A stretch of 64,000 bases of DNA from Bifidobacterium breve (GTDB taxonomy: Bacteria > Actinomycetota > Actinomycetes > Nanopelagicales > Nanopelagicaceae): NCBI GenBank assembly GCA_945890205.1, contig CAMDCL010000001.1:1-64000 (forward strand), in the 5' to 3' direction. The notes below the pieces were generated by a model that was not told the DNA's origin, did not search any database, and saw nothing but the letters and a program-made list of their open reading frames with translations. Shown here piece after piece: positions 19,664 through 30,997 of this stretch (its first letter is position 1; each line of letters begins with the position of its first letter). A program made the position numbers and the translations under genes.

Positions 19664-22507
19664 GTGTCACGCTCATTTGAGGATCGTCATATTGGCCCGA
19701 CCTCAGTTGATGAAACAACAATGCTCAAAGCCCTCGGCTACTCAGATCTCCCATCCTTCATTAGCGATGTAGTGCCATCTAATATCGCCGTTAAAGGTGT
19801 CATTGAAAAAGCTCTAGATTCGGGAAGGAGCGAGGTAGAGGTAATTGCTGAGCTTCGTTCCATCGCATCGGAGAATAAGGTTTTTCGCTCACTGATCGGA
19901 ACTGGATACTACGGAACGATCGTCCCGCCGGTTGTAAAACGAAATGTCTTGGAAAATCCATCGTGGTACACCGCTTACACTCCGTATCAACCAGAAATTT
20001 CTCAGGGTCGGCTAGAGGCGCTCTTTGCTTTTCAGACCATGATCTGTGAGTTAACAGCCCTTGATATTTCAAACGCTTCAATGCTGGATGAAGGAACCGC
20101 GGCGGCTGAAGCGATGACCTTGGCACGTAGAGCCTCAAAGTTAAGTGATGATGCGGTTTTCCTGATTGAAGAGCATGTTCATCCTCAAACAAAAACTGTA
20201 GTAATAACGCGTGCCAAACCGCTAGGAATAACCGTTGTAGAAGTGGACTCTGGGCATGTGGTTCGCGATGGTTACGATGGTGAGTTCTTTGGAGCGCTAC
20301 TGCAATACCCAGATACAACAGGAACAGTGATTGATTACACCTCCTTTGCAGAGTATGCGCATTCAAGGGATGCGTTGGTGATTGCAGCAACAGATCTACT
20401 TGCACTGACTGTATTGAAAGCACCAGGGGAGTGGGGAGCAGATATCGCAGTGGGAACCGCACAACGTTTTGGTGTTCCTATGGGATTTGGTGGACCACAC
20501 GCAGGTTTCTTAGCGGTGCGCACAGGTCTTGAAAGATCTATGCCGGGTCGATTAGTCGGTCAGAGTATTGATGCAACTGGAAAGCCGGCCTTCCGCTTAG
20601 CGCTGCAAACTCGTGAACAACATATCCGTCGCGACAAAGCGACCTCAAATATCTGCACCGCCCAAGTTTTGTTAGCAAACATGAGCGCCTTCTATGCGAT
20701 GTGGCATGGACCAGTGGGTCTGCGCCAGATTGCAGAGCGTGTACATAACTTTGCTGCTCGTCTGCATGCGGCAACCGGTAACCGCGACGATGTGGTCTTT
20801 GACACTGTGCACGTAGTTGTTAAGGATGCGAAGGCGATTCATGAAAAGGCGGCCGGACATGGAATCAACTTTGCAAAGGTAAGTGCCACAGAGATTCGTG
20901 TCGCATTTGATGAGGAGACAACAGAAGAGCTTTTTGCGCAGGTGCTTGAGATTCTTGGGGTAAAGGATGCAACAGGGGAGAAGATCCCTACAAAGTTTGC
21001 ACGCACTAGCAAGTACCTAACCCACCCAGTCTTTAATACCAACCACAGCGAGACCGGAATGATGCGCTATCTGCGCAACTTGGCCGATAAAGATCTAGCG
21101 CTGGACAGAACGATGATTCCATTGGGTTCATGCACCATGAAGTTGAACTCTGTTACTGAGATGGAAGCGGTTACCTGGCCTGAGTTTGCATCTTTGCACC
21201 CATTTGCACCCGCTGAGCAAACAGTTGGAACACGTAAATTAATCAAGCAGCTCTCTGAATGGTTAGTTGCGATCACCGGGTATGACGCAGTTTCACTTCA
21301 ACCCAACGCCGGTAGCCAAGGGGAGTTTGCGGGTTTGCTCGCAATTAGAAATTACCATGACTCGCGGGGAGATCAGGGGCGAAAGATCTGTTTAATTCCT
21401 TCAAGTGCCCATGGAACCAACGCAGCATCGGCTGTGATGGCGGGGATGAAGGTTGTTGTTATTGAATGTGATGAGAATGGAAATGTCTCCGTCAGCGACA
21501 TTAAAGCCAAGATCGCAGAGTACGGGGATACCCTGGCGGCGTTGATGATTACCTATCCATCAACTCATGGAGTTTTTGAAACCGCGGTCTCAGAAATCTG
21601 CGAATTAATTCATAACGCCGGTGGTCAGGTGTATGTAGATGGTGCCAATTTGAACGCTCTGGTTGGTGTTTCACAACCGGGAAAGTTTGGTGCAGATGTC
21701 TCTCACTTAAACCTGCATAAAACCTTTGCCATTCCACATGGTGGAGGAGGCCCTGGTGTTGGGCCGGTTATCGCACGCGCACATTTAGCGCCCTTCTTAC
21801 CTAACCATCCATTAGATGAGTTAGCAGGTCCTGCAACAGGTCCTGGACCAATCTCAGCTGCGCCATATGGTTCGGCCAGTATCTTGCCGATCTCGTGGGC
21901 GTATATCCGTTTGCTGGGGGGAGAAGGTTTAACCCATTCAACACAGGTTGCTATCTTGTCCGCCAATTACATCGCTGCCAGATTGCAGGATTCATACCCT
22001 GTCCTTTACACCGGTGCTAATGGTCGTGTTGCGCACGAGTGCATCTTGGATATTCGCGCAATTACTAAGGACTCTGGTGTTTCAGTTGATGACATCGCAA
22101 AACGATTGATGGATTACGGTTTCCATGCACCGACGATGTCCTTCCCTGTTGCAGGAACACTGATGATTGAACCAACTGAATCCGAAGATATCTCTGAAAT
22201 TCACCGCTTTATCGATGCGATGATTTCGATTAGAGCTGAGATCCAAGAGATTATCGATGGAGAGATTTCAGTTGAAGCCTCGGCGCTACGCCATGCCCCT
22301 CACACAGCCCTTTCAGTGGTGACCAGTAATTGGGATAGGGGATACAGCCGGGAAAAGGGTGGGTATCCAGTAGCCCCGTATGGCTTGATCGCAGGAGAAT
22401 CAATTGGATCTCGGATGAAGTACTGGCCACCGGTTTCACGTATCGATGGGGCCCATGGAGATCGCAATCTGGTCTGCGCCTGCACACCCATGGATGAGTA
22501 TCGATAG
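19664..22507 (+). CDS. gcvP: Glycine dehydrogenase (aminomethyl-transferring), P protein
   Basis: 947 aa; [13 protein letters not shown]...; [22 protein letters not shown]. Confidence 0.97.
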   Translation: MSRSFEDRHIGPTSVDETTMLKALGYSDLPSFISDVVPSNIAVKGVIEKALDSGRSEVEVIAELRSIASENKVFRSLIGTGYYGTIVPPVVKRNVLENPSWYTAYTPYQPEISQGRLEALFAFQTMICELTALDISNASMLDEGTAAAEAMTLARRASKLSDDAVFLIEEHVHPQTKTVVITRAKPLGITVVEVDSGHVVRDGYDGEFFGALLQYPDTTGTVIDYTSFAEYAHSRDALVIAATDLLALTVLKAPGEWGADIAVGTAQRFGVPMGFGGPHAGFLAVRTGLERSMPGRLVGQSIDATGKPAFRLALQTREQHIRRDKATSNICTAQVLLANMSAFYAMWHGPVGLRQIAERVHNFAARLHAATGNRDDVVFDTVHVVVKDAKAIHEKAAGHGINFAKVSATEIRVAFDEETTEELFAQVLEILGVKDATGEKIPTKFARTSKYLTHPVFNTNHSETGMMRYLRNLADKDLALDRTMIPLGSCTMKLNSVTEMEAVTWPEFASLHPFAPAEQTVGTRKLIKQLSEWLVAITGYDAVSLQPNAGSQGEFAGLLAIRNYHDSRGDQGRKICLIPSSAHGTNAASAVMAGMKVVVIECDENGNVSVSDIKAKIAEYGDTLAALMITYPSTHGVFETAVSEICELIHNAGGQVYVDGANLNALVGVSQPGKFGADVSHLNLHKTFAIPHGGGGPGVGPVIARAHLAPFLPNHPLDELAGPATGPGPISAAPYGSASILPISWAYIRLLGGEGLTHSTQVAILSANYIAARLQDSYPVLYTGANGRVAHECILDIRAITKDSGVSVDDIAKRLMDYGFHAPTMSFPVAGTLMIEPTESEDISEIHRFIDAMISIRAEIQEIIDGEISVEASALRHAPHTALSVVTSNWDRGYSREKGGYPVAPYGLIAGESIGSRMKYWPPVSRIDGAHGDRNLVCACTPMDEYR

Positions 22508-22560
22508 GGCGGTAGGCTCAGCGCTTCTATTCTTACTTTACATAATGTAACTTATCGGCG

Positions 22561-23925
22561 TTATGCATGGGCTCGCCTGGCAACCACAAAGAGCGCTGCT
22601 AACACCCCAATTAACGCCCAATCTCCCGCCGCATCCCTGGGTGTTTGTTCATCAATAAGGCCAACATCTGCGCGAATAGTTGCAGCCATTCCCATAGAGC
22701 TTTGCTCAACAACCTTGCCGGTGTAATCAATCACCGCTGAGTATCCAGTTGTTGAAACCGAGACAATATTTCTTCCATGTTCTATAGCTCTAATACGTGT
22801 TATCGCCAGTTGTTGAGCACTTTCTGCAGACATTCCAAAGGTGGCGCTATTGGTCTGTACCGCCAAAATATTGGAGCCCAAAGAAGCCTGTCTAAGGAGC
22901 TCATCATCTATTAACTCATAACAGATAACTGGAGCGATTCTGGCCTTGCCTATAGTGAAGATCTCGGTCTTACTACCGGCTGAGAAATCCTCAACCTTAT
23001 CGACCAATGGGGAAACAACTCTGGCCAAGGAGCGCAACGGCATGTACTCGCCAAAGGGTGTGAGATGTTGTTTTACATAGATCTGCGGCTGATCCTTATC
23101 CCACAAAATTGAGGTATTAAGAATTCTTTCTCCATCATTGACTATTGCACCGATTATCAATGGCTGTTGGATTAAGTCCAGAGATTGTTTAACATCGGTA
23201 TTACGAAATGGATCAACATCAACCGAGTTTTCAGGCCACAGAATAAAATCGACATTTGGATCCTTGGAAAGTTCTGCATTTGTTCTTTCAAGATGGTTGC
23301 TAAAAACCGCCTTCGCACGAGAGTTAAAATCTAAACCAAGCTGCGGAACATTACCTTGAATCATAAGCACATTTGTTGTGGCAGAAATGGTCGGATTAAA
23401 TGGAATCGCAATAAGTACAAAGGGAAGAATCGGCAGTACCGAGAAAGTTCTAGTTGAAAATTTATAGATCAAAAGTGCGATCAATACAACCGCAGCAGAT
23501 AGCGCTGATGCTCCCCCAATGGCTGCCAGATGAGAATATGGCGAGTCAGCTTGTGTGTAGGCAAGACGGACCCAACCAAACCCACCAAATGGGAATCGGT
23601 TTCTTAACTCCTCTAAAAGAATGAACAGAAGTGGGTAAGCGGTAATCCCCCATCGTGAAACAAGGGCTAATGGCAGATAGAAGATCGACATCCCTAAAGC
23701 CAAGATGATCCACGGAACAGAACCCACAAAGGTGCTGCTCCAATGTAAAACGATCAGATTAAGCGTGAGCGCAAAGAGAAGGGATGAGAGTACTTTTCTG
23801 CTAGAGATTGAGAGGGCATACATATGCACCGCCAGCGCAATCGGTGCAACCCACCACTTCCCCACTGGTTCAAAGGCGGCCGATAGTAGGCATCCAGACA
23901 GCGCTGAGAGTAAAAGAGCTACCAA
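22561..23925 (-). CDS. lnt: Apolipoprotein N-acyltransferase
   Basis: N-terminal TM segments plus nitrilase domain: ILWPENSVDVDPF, APVICYELIDD, FGEYMPLR. Confidence 0.92.
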   Translation of the reverse strand: MVALLLSALSGCLLSAAFEPVGKWWVAPIALAVHMYALSISSRKVLSSLLFALTLNLIVLHWSSTFVGSVPWIILALGMSIFYLPLALVSRWGITAYPLLFILLEELRNRFPFGGFGWVRLAYTQADSPYSHLAAIGGASALSAAVVLIALLIYKFSTRTFSVLPILPFVLIAIPFNPTISATTNVLMIQGNVPQLGLDFNSRAKAVFSNHLERTNAELSKDPNVDFILWPENSVDVDPFRNTDVKQSLDLIQQPLIIGAIVNDGERILNTSILWDKDQPQIYVKQHLTPFGEYMPLRSLARVVSPLVDKVEDFSAGSKTEIFTIGKARIAPVICYELIDDELLRQASLGSNILAVQTNSATFGMSAESAQQLAITRIRAIEHGRNIVSVSTTGYSAVIDYTGKVVEQSSMGMAATIRADVGLIDEQTPRDAAGDWALIGVLAALFVVARRAHA

Positions 23926-24821
23926 CCCAATGCACTGATCAATCGATCAACGCTCGCACCCAATGCGTAACGCTCCTTGAATTGATAGATAGCGGATAAA
24001 TCTGATGGCGCCTTCGGAAGGGATAGATCAACTTTAGGCAACGGTGCATCACGTGCGACCCGCACCAACTTGGGAGCAAGCTTGAGGTAATCGGCCCCTG
24101 CGATGATCTTCTTGGCAAGTGCTGGCGGAAGAGAGGTATGAGCTGTAAGGGCTGCTTCTAATGCCTCCTCAACATTGGCAAAGTTGTTGGCGATAACCGC
24201 CGCCCCTTTCTCACCAATTCCTTTTACACCGGGTAACCCATCTGATGGATCGCCACGAAACATTGCAAAGAGATCGTAGCGATCCCCTGGTATCGCGTAC
24301 TTATCAGAAACATATTTGATGTCTACTAAATCATGTTGCGAGATTCCCTTGGCAAGGTAGACCACTTTGATATCTCGTTTGTCATCAACCATCTGAAATA
24401 AATCCCGATCACCTGTAACGATTCGAATCGGTCCTCTTTCAATCTCTGCATAGGTCGCCATGACATCATCGGCCTCATAATCATCAACACCGACAACTGG
24501 AATACCAAAAAGATCTAGCAGATCTAACAAGATAGGAATCTGTGGGGTAAGAGTTTCTGGCTCCTCCTCTTCCTCACCCTCCTCTTCTAAGCGATTGGCC
24601 TTGTACCCTGGAAATATTTCGACACGCCAGCTAGGTCGCCAATCTCCATCCAAGCAAGCCACCAAGCGATCTGGCTTATAGACATTCATTAACCGTGCGG
24701 TCATATCGATGTAACCACGTATGGCGTTAACCGAAGTTCCATCTGGAGCTAACAAGGTATCCGGCATACCGTAGTAAGCCCGGTACCACAGAGATGCGCT
24801 GTCTAACAGCATTAATGTCAT
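23919..24821 (-). CDS. 5'-3' exonuclease (Pol I N-terminal-like)
   Basis: VNAIRGYIDMTARLM; VDDYEADDVMATY; GDPSDGLPGVKGIGEKGA. Confidence 0.93.
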   Translation of the reverse strand: MTLMLLDSASLWYRAYYGMPDTLLAPDGTSVNAIRGYIDMTARLMNVYKPDRLVACLDGDWRPSWRVEIFPGYKANRLEEEGEEEEEPETLTPQIPILLDLLDLFGIPVVGVDDYEADDVMATYAEIERGPIRIVTGDRDLFQMVDDKRDIKVVYLAKGISQHDLVDIKYVSDKYAIPGDRYDLFAMFRGDPSDGLPGVKGIGEKGAAVIANNFANVEEALEAALTAHTSLPPALAKKIIAGADYLKLAPKLVRVARDAPLPKVDLSLPKAPSDLSAIYQFKERYALGASVDRLISALGW

Positions 24822-27193
24822 GCATCCCCCATTAGGTAGGCCACTACCCCGCGATCGATTCGCTTTACTGCATCCTTACAGACTGGACGAAGCTTTTCAC
24901 TAGCCCCACCAATTTGATTGAGTAGATCTACCAACTGCTTGGTAGCCCGCACAAAATCTCCCACCGACATATCGCTTCCCTTGAGAACACTATTGAGAGA
25001 GTTCCCGCTAGCCCACTTGTACGAGATAAAGCAAAAGCCAGCATCTGGCTCGCGCTGGGTCTTGACCCCAAAATCATTCTCAATCTTCTCAAGATTTGCC
25101 CATAAAGAGATGATCTGCGTCAAGGTTGATGTCACCTTTTGACTAGGCATTTTAGGCGCAAGATTTTCCTGTGAACGGGATTCAAAGATCATGCATGAAA
25201 CAACCGATAAAAGCTCACTAGCGTTGAGATCATCCAATAGACCTCGGCGTATCGACTCGGTTAATAGCAAATCAGATTCCGCGTAGATCTTAGTCAGGAT
25301 CTTTCCTTGTGCAGTTGGCTTTTCTCCATCAATATATTCGAGGTGATCCAATACTTGGCAGATTTGATCAAAGGTTTTGGCGATCACATGGGTGCGGTTT
25401 TCAACGCGAGTTGTTAGCCCATCATTTTCACGGCTCAATCTACCCGCTCGTTCTGCAAGTCGGGCGTGATCTTCTCGATCTGCACAACCATGAGATGAAT
25501 GTGCCTTCATAGCTTTGCGAAGATCAGAGAGTTCACCCTCCATATGTCCTCTTTGACGATTATCAAATGTCTTGCGCTGATCGCGACGACCAAGTAACAC
25601 CTCAACCTCTTTGATCGATCTACGTAACCTCGCATACTCAGAGAAATCACCAAGATGGCATTGTGCATCCTGCATTAGTTCAGCGATTAAAGCCTCATTT
25701 TTGCGTATCTGACGTGTTAAGCCGACGACAGCTCTATCTGCTTGAAACTGTGCGAAGGATGATTCCAGTGATCGTCGGGCGGTCTCACGTCCAAATCGGG
25801 AGATCAAATTAATCGCCATGTTGTAGGTCGGAGAAAAGGATGAACGCAATGGATATGTACGTGTTGATGCAAGGCCTGCAGCCGAAGCGGAATCAACAGT
25901 AGGCGACCATTGAATAACAGCATTGCCTTCTATATCGATGCCGCGACGTCCCGCACGACCAGTTAATTGCGTGTACTCCCCTGGTGTTATGGGCACATGT
26001 GCCTCGCCATTGAACTTGATCAACTTCTCCAGAACAACTGTGCGAGCAGGCATATTAATTCCAAGTGCCAAAGTCTCAGTTGCAAAAACCGCCTTGACCA
26101 ATCCCCGTTGAAAGAGATCCTCAACCGCGCCTTTAAAACTTGGTAACAAACCGGCATGGTGTGCCGCAATGCCCCGTTCAAGTGCGGTTAACCACTCCTC
26201 AAAACCAAGAACCTCGAGATCCTCCTCGGCAATATTGTGGGTGTACTTCAAGGCTGTCTGGCGAATCTCAACCCGTTCCTCGGGTGAGGTCAGACGCAAT
26301 CCGGCATGCAAACACTGCTTCACCGCGGCATCACATCCAACCCGTGAAAAGATAAAGGTAATCGCAGGCAATAGGTTTTCTCGCTGAAGTTTCTCAATAA
26401 TGTCGGCTCGGCTCATACGATCTGAGGGCTCTGCGAAGTGACCCCGTCGATTACGGCCCAACGTCGAACGTCTGATCGCTTCTCTCTCCCGCTGAAGGAT
26501 TTCGGGATTTATTCGGCCCGGTTGTTCAAATAAATCCAATAAACGATTACCGATTAATACATGTTGAAATAAAGGAATAGGGCGGATTTCGCTGACTATA
26601 ACCTCGGTCTCGCCGCGAACCTCCCCGAGCCACTCACCAAACTCTTCAGCGTTGGAAACTGTTGCAGAGAGGGAAATAACCTGCACACTTTCCATCAAGT
26701 GAATCAGGACCTCTTCCCACACCGCGCCACGGAACTTATCTGCCAGGTAATGCACCTCATCCATGACGACGCAGCCCAAGTTGGTAAGGGTGTTAGATCC
26801 TGCATACAACATGTTGCGCAGAACTTCAGTTGTCATCACCAAAATATCTGCTTCACCATTGATACTGGTATCACCGGTTAGCAAGCCAACCCGATCTTCG
26901 CCAAACTTTACAACAAACTCTGAATACTTTTGATTAGATAAGGCCTTAATTGGGGTTGTGTAAAAACACTTCTTTCCAGCTTGTAAAGCAAAGAAGGCGG
27001 CAAACTCACCAACTACCGTCTTACCCGCCCCAGTTGGAGCGGCTACTAAAACCCCTTTCCCATCCTCAACGGCGTGACAGGCGGTTATCTGAAAGGGATC
27101 AAACTCAAACTCAAAGGTTAAGAGAAACTCCGTGGTTACCGGATGTTGCCCCCTTAACTTTGCAGCGGCGTATCTCTCGGCGGGTGTTGTCAT
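24818..27193 (-). CDS. helY: DEAD/DEAH-box RNA helicase (HelY/Ski2-like)
   Basis: APTGAGKTVVGEFA; MDEVHYLAD; QLTGRAGRRGID; ATG 27193 overlaps the preceding stop. Confidence 0.94.
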   Translation of the reverse strand: MTTPAERYAAAKLRGQHPVTTEFLLTFEFEFDPFQITACHAVEDGKGVLVAAPTGAGKTVVGEFAAFFALQAGKKCFYTTPIKALSNQKYSEFVVKFGEDRVGLLTGDTSINGEADILVMTTEVLRNMLYAGSNTLTNLGCVVMDEVHYLADKFRGAVWEEVLIHLMESVQVISLSATVSNAEEFGEWLGEVRGETEVIVSEIRPIPLFQHVLIGNRLLDLFEQPGRINPEILQREREAIRRSTLGRNRRGHFAEPSDRMSRADIIEKLQRENLLPAITFIFSRVGCDAAVKQCLHAGLRLTSPEERVEIRQTALKYTHNIAEEDLEVLGFEEWLTALERGIAAHHAGLLPSFKGAVEDLFQRGLVKAVFATETLALGINMPARTVVLEKLIKFNGEAHVPITPGEYTQLTGRAGRRGIDIEGNAVIQWSPTVDSASAAGLASTRTYPLRSSFSPTYNMAINLISRFGRETARRSLESSFAQFQADRAVVGLTRQIRKNEALIAELMQDAQCHLGDFSEYARLRRSIKEVEVLLGRRDQRKTFDNRQRGHMEGELSDLRKAMKAHSSHGCADREDHARLAERAGRLSRENDGLTTRVENRTHVIAKTFDQICQVLDHLEYIDGEKPTAQGKILTKIYAESDLLLTESIRRGLLDDLNASELLSVVSCMIFESRSQENLAPKMPSQKVTSTLTQIISLWANLEKIENDFGVKTQREPDAGFCFISYKWASGNSLNSVLKGSDMSVGDFVRATKQLVDLLNQIGGASEKLRPVCKDAVKRIDRGVVAYLMGDA

Positions 27194-28059
27194 GCTACCC
27201 AACTCCTTGCTGCGCTATGAATACATTCAGCTGTTACCGGAAGTTGTCCAACCCTTTCTCCATCAGAGTATGCAACCGCTTTGGATTCAATTCTGACCAT
27301 CCGACTGCGGACAATCTCAACTGCAGGGTGGGTTATATGACTACCTGCAAATACTCGGGGGAAAACCTTTATGAACTCGAGGGTAGAGACTGGATGGAGA
27401 ACCATTACATCAAACAATCCGTCGGTAATTGAAGCGTTGGGGCACACCAGCATTCCCCCACCGTAGGAACGGCCATTAGAAACTGCAATGAGCATCGCCG
27501 CAGTTGAGATAGATCGGTCATCCAGAGTTATCTCGTAGTGACGGGGCTTAAACCGTGGCAATTCAATAGCTATGGCGGCGTTGTACTTCATCGTGCCTTT
27601 AGGCCACTTCATTGTGTTGGCCTTCTCATTAACAATTGAATCAAAGCCTGTAGAAAGGATCGCACCAAACCATTCACCATCAACTAATCCCAGATCTATC
27701 GCTGTTGGCTCTGTTGAGGTGATTGCCTCTAACTGTGAATCAATCGACTCTAGATCCCAACCAAGGGTTCGCACAAAATCATTGCCAGTTCCAGCTGGGA
27801 TCATGGCAAATGGAATCTGCGCAGGTACTAACCTTTGTAAAATAATATGCAAGAGACCATCACCACCAACAGCGATAACCCCGATGCAATCTGGGTTCTT
27901 CTCGGTAAATGCACTTAAATGATCTGTCAGAGCTACTGAGGAGTTCCCGGTAATTATTGTGTAGGCAATTTTTCGCTGCGAGAGCCAGCCCGCTACATAT
28001 GTACCTACAGTGGCCCCTTTTCCCTGACCAGATACAGGGTTAATCACGAGAGCCCACAT
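27190..28059 (-). CDS. Diacylglycerol/lipid kinase family protein
   Basis: ALVINPVSGQGKG; GVIAVGGDGLLHIILQRL; IPAGTGNDFVRTLG. Confidence 0.93.
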   Translation of the reverse strand: MWALVINPVSGQGKGATVGTYVAGWLSQRKIAYTIITGNSSVALTDHLSAFTEKNPDCIGVIAVGGDGLLHIILQRLVPAQIPFAMIPAGTGNDFVRTLGWDLESIDSQLEAITSTEPTAIDLGLVDGEWFGAILSTGFDSIVNEKANTMKWPKGTMKYNAAIAIELPRFKPRHYEITLDDRSISTAAMLIAVSNGRSYGGGMLVCPNASITDGLFDVMVLHPVSTLEFIKVFPRVFAGSHITHPAVEIVRSRMVRIESKAVAYSDGERVGQLPVTAECIHSAARSWVA

Positions 28060-28075
28060 GGGATGACCTTATCGG

Positions 28076-28891
28076 CTATTCCTTAATAGATGTCGGTGCT
28101 TCAATCCCCGTGCTGCCTGTTTCGATTAACTCCTGCTTCTTATCTCGTCGTTTATCTACCAGAACGGCAATCAATCCAGCCATGAAGTAGAAGAGAATTA
28201 ATGGACCAGACAAGAGGACCATGCTCAAAGGATCAGCTGTTGGAGAAAGGGCTGCAACAAAAAAGAAGATTACGAAGATCCAAATTCGCCACGGCTTCAA
28301 AATTGTTTTTCCTCGGAGAAATCCTATGAGATTAAAGGTCAACAAAAAGATAGGCAGCTCAAAGGCTAAGCCAACAAACAAAATAACTCTCAACACAAAA
28401 TCCAGATAATCATCAAATCTGACAAGGTTACTAATAGCGTTTGGTGTGAAGCCAAATAACGCCTTGATCGCAATCGGCAGGATTAAGTAGCCAAGGGTTG
28501 CACCCATAGCAAAAAACGGGGTTGCCGCTGCCACGAAGAGAACGCTAGTTCTCTTCTCTTTTCGATGAAGTGCCGGAGCGATAAATGCCCACAATTGGTA
28601 AAGCCAAAATGGTGCAGAGATAATCACACCTGTGAGAAGGGCGACCTTAATCTGCAGATCGAGCGGACCGAGAACTCCACTGATGTAGAGAGCGCCACAA
28701 CTGGCCGCTCCAGATTCTTGGGCAGCCTTGAGATCACATACCGGGCTAGCTAAGGTGGAGATGATTGGATTGTAGAAATACCATCCACCAACAAACGCAA
28801 CAAGAACGGCAATCGCAGAACGTAGTACACGTTTGCGTAACTCTCGTAAGTGGTCGAGTAGTGGCATCCTCGCTTCGCTGACAGATGCCAT
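28076..28891 (-). CDS. tatC: Sec-independent translocase TatC
   Basis: MPLLDHLRELRKRVLRSAIA; FGFTPNAISNLVRFDDYLDFVLRVILFVGLAFELPIF. Confidence 0.97.
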   Translation of the reverse strand: MASVSEARMPLLDHLRELRKRVLRSAIAVLVAFVGGWYFYNPIISTLASPVCDLKAAQESGAASCGALYISGVLGPLDLQIKVALLTGVIISAPFWLYQLWAFIAPALHRKEKRTSVLFVAAATPFFAMGATLGYLILPIAIKALFGFTPNAISNLVRFDDYLDFVLRVILFVGLAFELPIFLLTFNLIGFLRGKTILKPWRIWIFVIFFFVAALSPTADPLSMVLLSGPLILFYFMAGLIAVLVDKRRDKKQELIETGSTGIEAPTSIKE

Positions 28892-28895
28892 GGAG

Positions 28896-29078
28896 TTACT
28901 TCTCTGTTTTGCCGTCTTCTTCGATTGTTACATCATCGGCCTTCATTTCCTTCATTTCACTCTTGAAGATTCGCATCGAGCGACCAAGTGAACGAGCTGA
29001 GTCTGGAAGGCGCTTTGCACCAAAAAGTACGAGGACAACGATCAAAAGAATAACGATCTCTCTTGGACCTAGATTCAT
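28896..29078 (-). CDS. tatA: Sec-independent translocase TatA
   Basis: MNLGPREIVILLIVVLVLFGAKRLPDSARSLGRSMRIFKSEMKEM; AAGGAG SD. Confidence 0.95.
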   Translation of the reverse strand: MNLGPREIVILLIVVLVLFGAKRLPDSARSLGRSMRIFKSEMKEMKADDVTIEEDGKTEK

Positions 29079-29145
29079 AGTAACTACTCCTTGGCTGATA
29101 TTTCTCCGAAGGCTACACCAGTCAGCCTAAAAACTATAGATGGAT

Positions 29146-30063
29146 TTACTCGGCTTTGTAACGATCCAGCATCGATTGAGCCATTTGCGCTATCGATACT
29201 CGGATTTCAGGGGGCGAAAGCAAGGCGGCTGCTCCACCCGCAGCCAGGACAGATCGCTCTAACCATTGCTGTGAATAAGTCTCGTAACCGAACTCTGAAC
29301 CCACAGTGGCATCTGTCAGGTTGAATCTTTCGGCTAATTCTCTACTTGGTTTCAGTACCTTAATGACCGAACTTATGCCCTGACTCTGGGTTGCCGAATG
29401 AGCAACCCTTCTTTCAATTTGAATAACACCTGCAGACTGGATCCGTTCAATCTTGAACTGTCTGAAATCAGAGGCTTCGTAACAGTAAGCGCTTAAGTAC
29501 TGAACTCCATCAACATCTAGCGCCTCGATAGGAAAGATCTTCCGTTGAGTTATCTCGTCCCGATACAGGGAGTGGTATTGAATCTCTAATCCAGATTGGC
29601 TTGCGAGAGCTTCGGCGATCGCCCCGGATATCTTTTGATTTACAGTGGTTGTAACTGAAAAAACAGATGGAAGATTGATGATCGAAGACAAACGCAAAGC
29701 TAAGGAATCTACCTTCTCAAGTAAGTCAGCTCTATCGGAAGAGATTGAGGAGCGCAGGAGCTCTAATCCCAAGACAAGTGATACGCCCTCATCAAAGGTA
29801 ACTGATCGTGGTTTGGATAAGGTTGGCGCGTTACTGATATTGACATACCCTGATTCAAAATCAAGCTCCATCAACTCAAGTGGCGTGTACCCCGGAAGTC
29901 CACACATCCACAGTGTCGTTAAATCATTGATCATTTGTGCGTTACTCACATCAAAAACCGCTGCCAAATCTTTGAGCGCAATTCCTTGGTGCGAATTAAT
30001 GTAAGGAACTAAATCCAAAAGACGCGCTGTGCGCTCAAGCGGAGCTGAGAAACTTTTAGCCAT
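29146..30063 (-). CDS. pafC: WYL-domain regulator PafC
   Basis: HTH plus WYL-type protein between pafB and tatA; conserved neighbourhood. Confidence 0.88.
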   Translation of the reverse strand: MAKSFSAPLERTARLLDLVPYINSHQGIALKDLAAVFDVSNAQMINDLTTLWMCGLPGYTPLELMELDFESGYVNISNAPTLSKPRSVTFDEGVSLVLGLELLRSSISSDRADLLEKVDSLALRLSSIINLPSVFSVTTTVNQKISGAIAEALASQSGLEIQYHSLYRDEITQRKIFPIEALDVDGVQYLSAYCYEASDFRQFKIERIQSAGVIQIERRVAHSATQSQGISSVIKVLKPSRELAERFNLTDATVGSEFGYETYSQQWLERSVLAAGGAAALLSPPEIRVSIAQMAQSMLDRYKAE

Positions 30064-30997
30064 GGCTCTTGACCAATGAATCAAGTTGACCGATGAGGAT
30101 CTCTCTTAGCTCCTGAGGCTGTTGAACAAAGACATCATTTCCATGCCAAAGAACCATCGATGCCAAGGTGTGAAGGTTATAAATGGGAACTCTTAATCGA
30201 TCCCACTCCCCTAGTGACTCTGTCGATGTAGCTAATGCACGCAGTGAGGTTCCTTTTCCTTTTCTTACATCAATAGCGGCAAAAGAGGTTGATGATCCAC
30301 CTTCAAAAACTCCCTTCGGATCAAAGTTCTGTGGAGTTTCAAAATCTCTTGGTCCCTTAGAGGCGGCTATCTCTCCCTCTATACGATCCACCCGGAAGGT
30401 TCGTATCTCCTGAATCTCTTGGTCTACCCCCGAGAGATACCAAAATCCCGCCCGCGATGACAAACCGATTGGGACTATCTTTCGCACATTCTGAAGTAAC
30501 TGCGAATCAATGTAGGTAAAGGTAAGTAGCTGTTGCTCTGCGATCGCCTTAGCGATCAGAGGAAAATCTCGGCCACCATCTGAAAGTTTGTTCGATGCAC
30601 CCGGAAGGGTCAACGAATCACTCGGTACCCCCATGGAATTTAACTTGAGTAGAGCTTTCTGAGCAGCTTCATCAAATGAAGCACCCTGCCATGCTTGCGC
30701 CGCCAGAGATAAAAGTGAGATCTCTGTCGGTGTTATTTGCCCAAGATCTAGCTGATACTTCTCTTGTTTGATCCGATAGCCAGCCTCATCATTAAATAAC
30801 GGATCATAACTTCCGACTTCGATCTCGATGCCAAGGGAGCGAAGATCATCTTTGTCCCGTTCAAACATTCTCTCCTTGGTCTCTGGGCTACCTTCGTAAC
30901 CTTCAACCGATCTAAAAATCTCGGATTTTGTTAAGTACCTCTTTGTTGCAAGCAGTGCGATTGTTAGATTGATTAATCGCTCAATCTTCCGAGACAC
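30056..30997 (-). CDS. pafB: WYL-domain regulator PafB
   Basis: VSRKIERLINLTIALLATKRYLTKSEIFRSVEGY...FWYLSGVD; GTG 30997 inferred from family N-terminus. Confidence 0.88.
   Translation of the reverse strand: MSRKIERLINLTIALLATKRYLTKSEIFRSVEGYEGSPETKERMFERDKDDLRSLGIEIEVGSYDPLFNDEAGYRIKQEKYQLDLGQITPTEISLLSLAAQAWQGASFDEAAQKALLKLNSMGVPSDSLTLPGASNKLSDGGRDFPLIAKAIAEQQLLTFTYIDSQLLQNVRKIVPIGLSSRAGFWYLSGVDQEIQEIRTFRVDRIEGEIAASKGPRDFETPQNFDPKGVFEGGSSTSFAAIDVRKGKGTSLRALATSTESLGEWDRLRVPIYNLHTLASMVLWHGNDVFVQQPQELREILIGQLDSLVKSHG

Noticed and set aside
19800-20462. 220-aa antisense ORF within gcvP
   Set aside because: Low-complexity His/Leu/Arg-rich translation typical of shadow ORFs; gcvP on the + strand is well conserved. 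Other short antisense ORFs in the track were rejected similarly.
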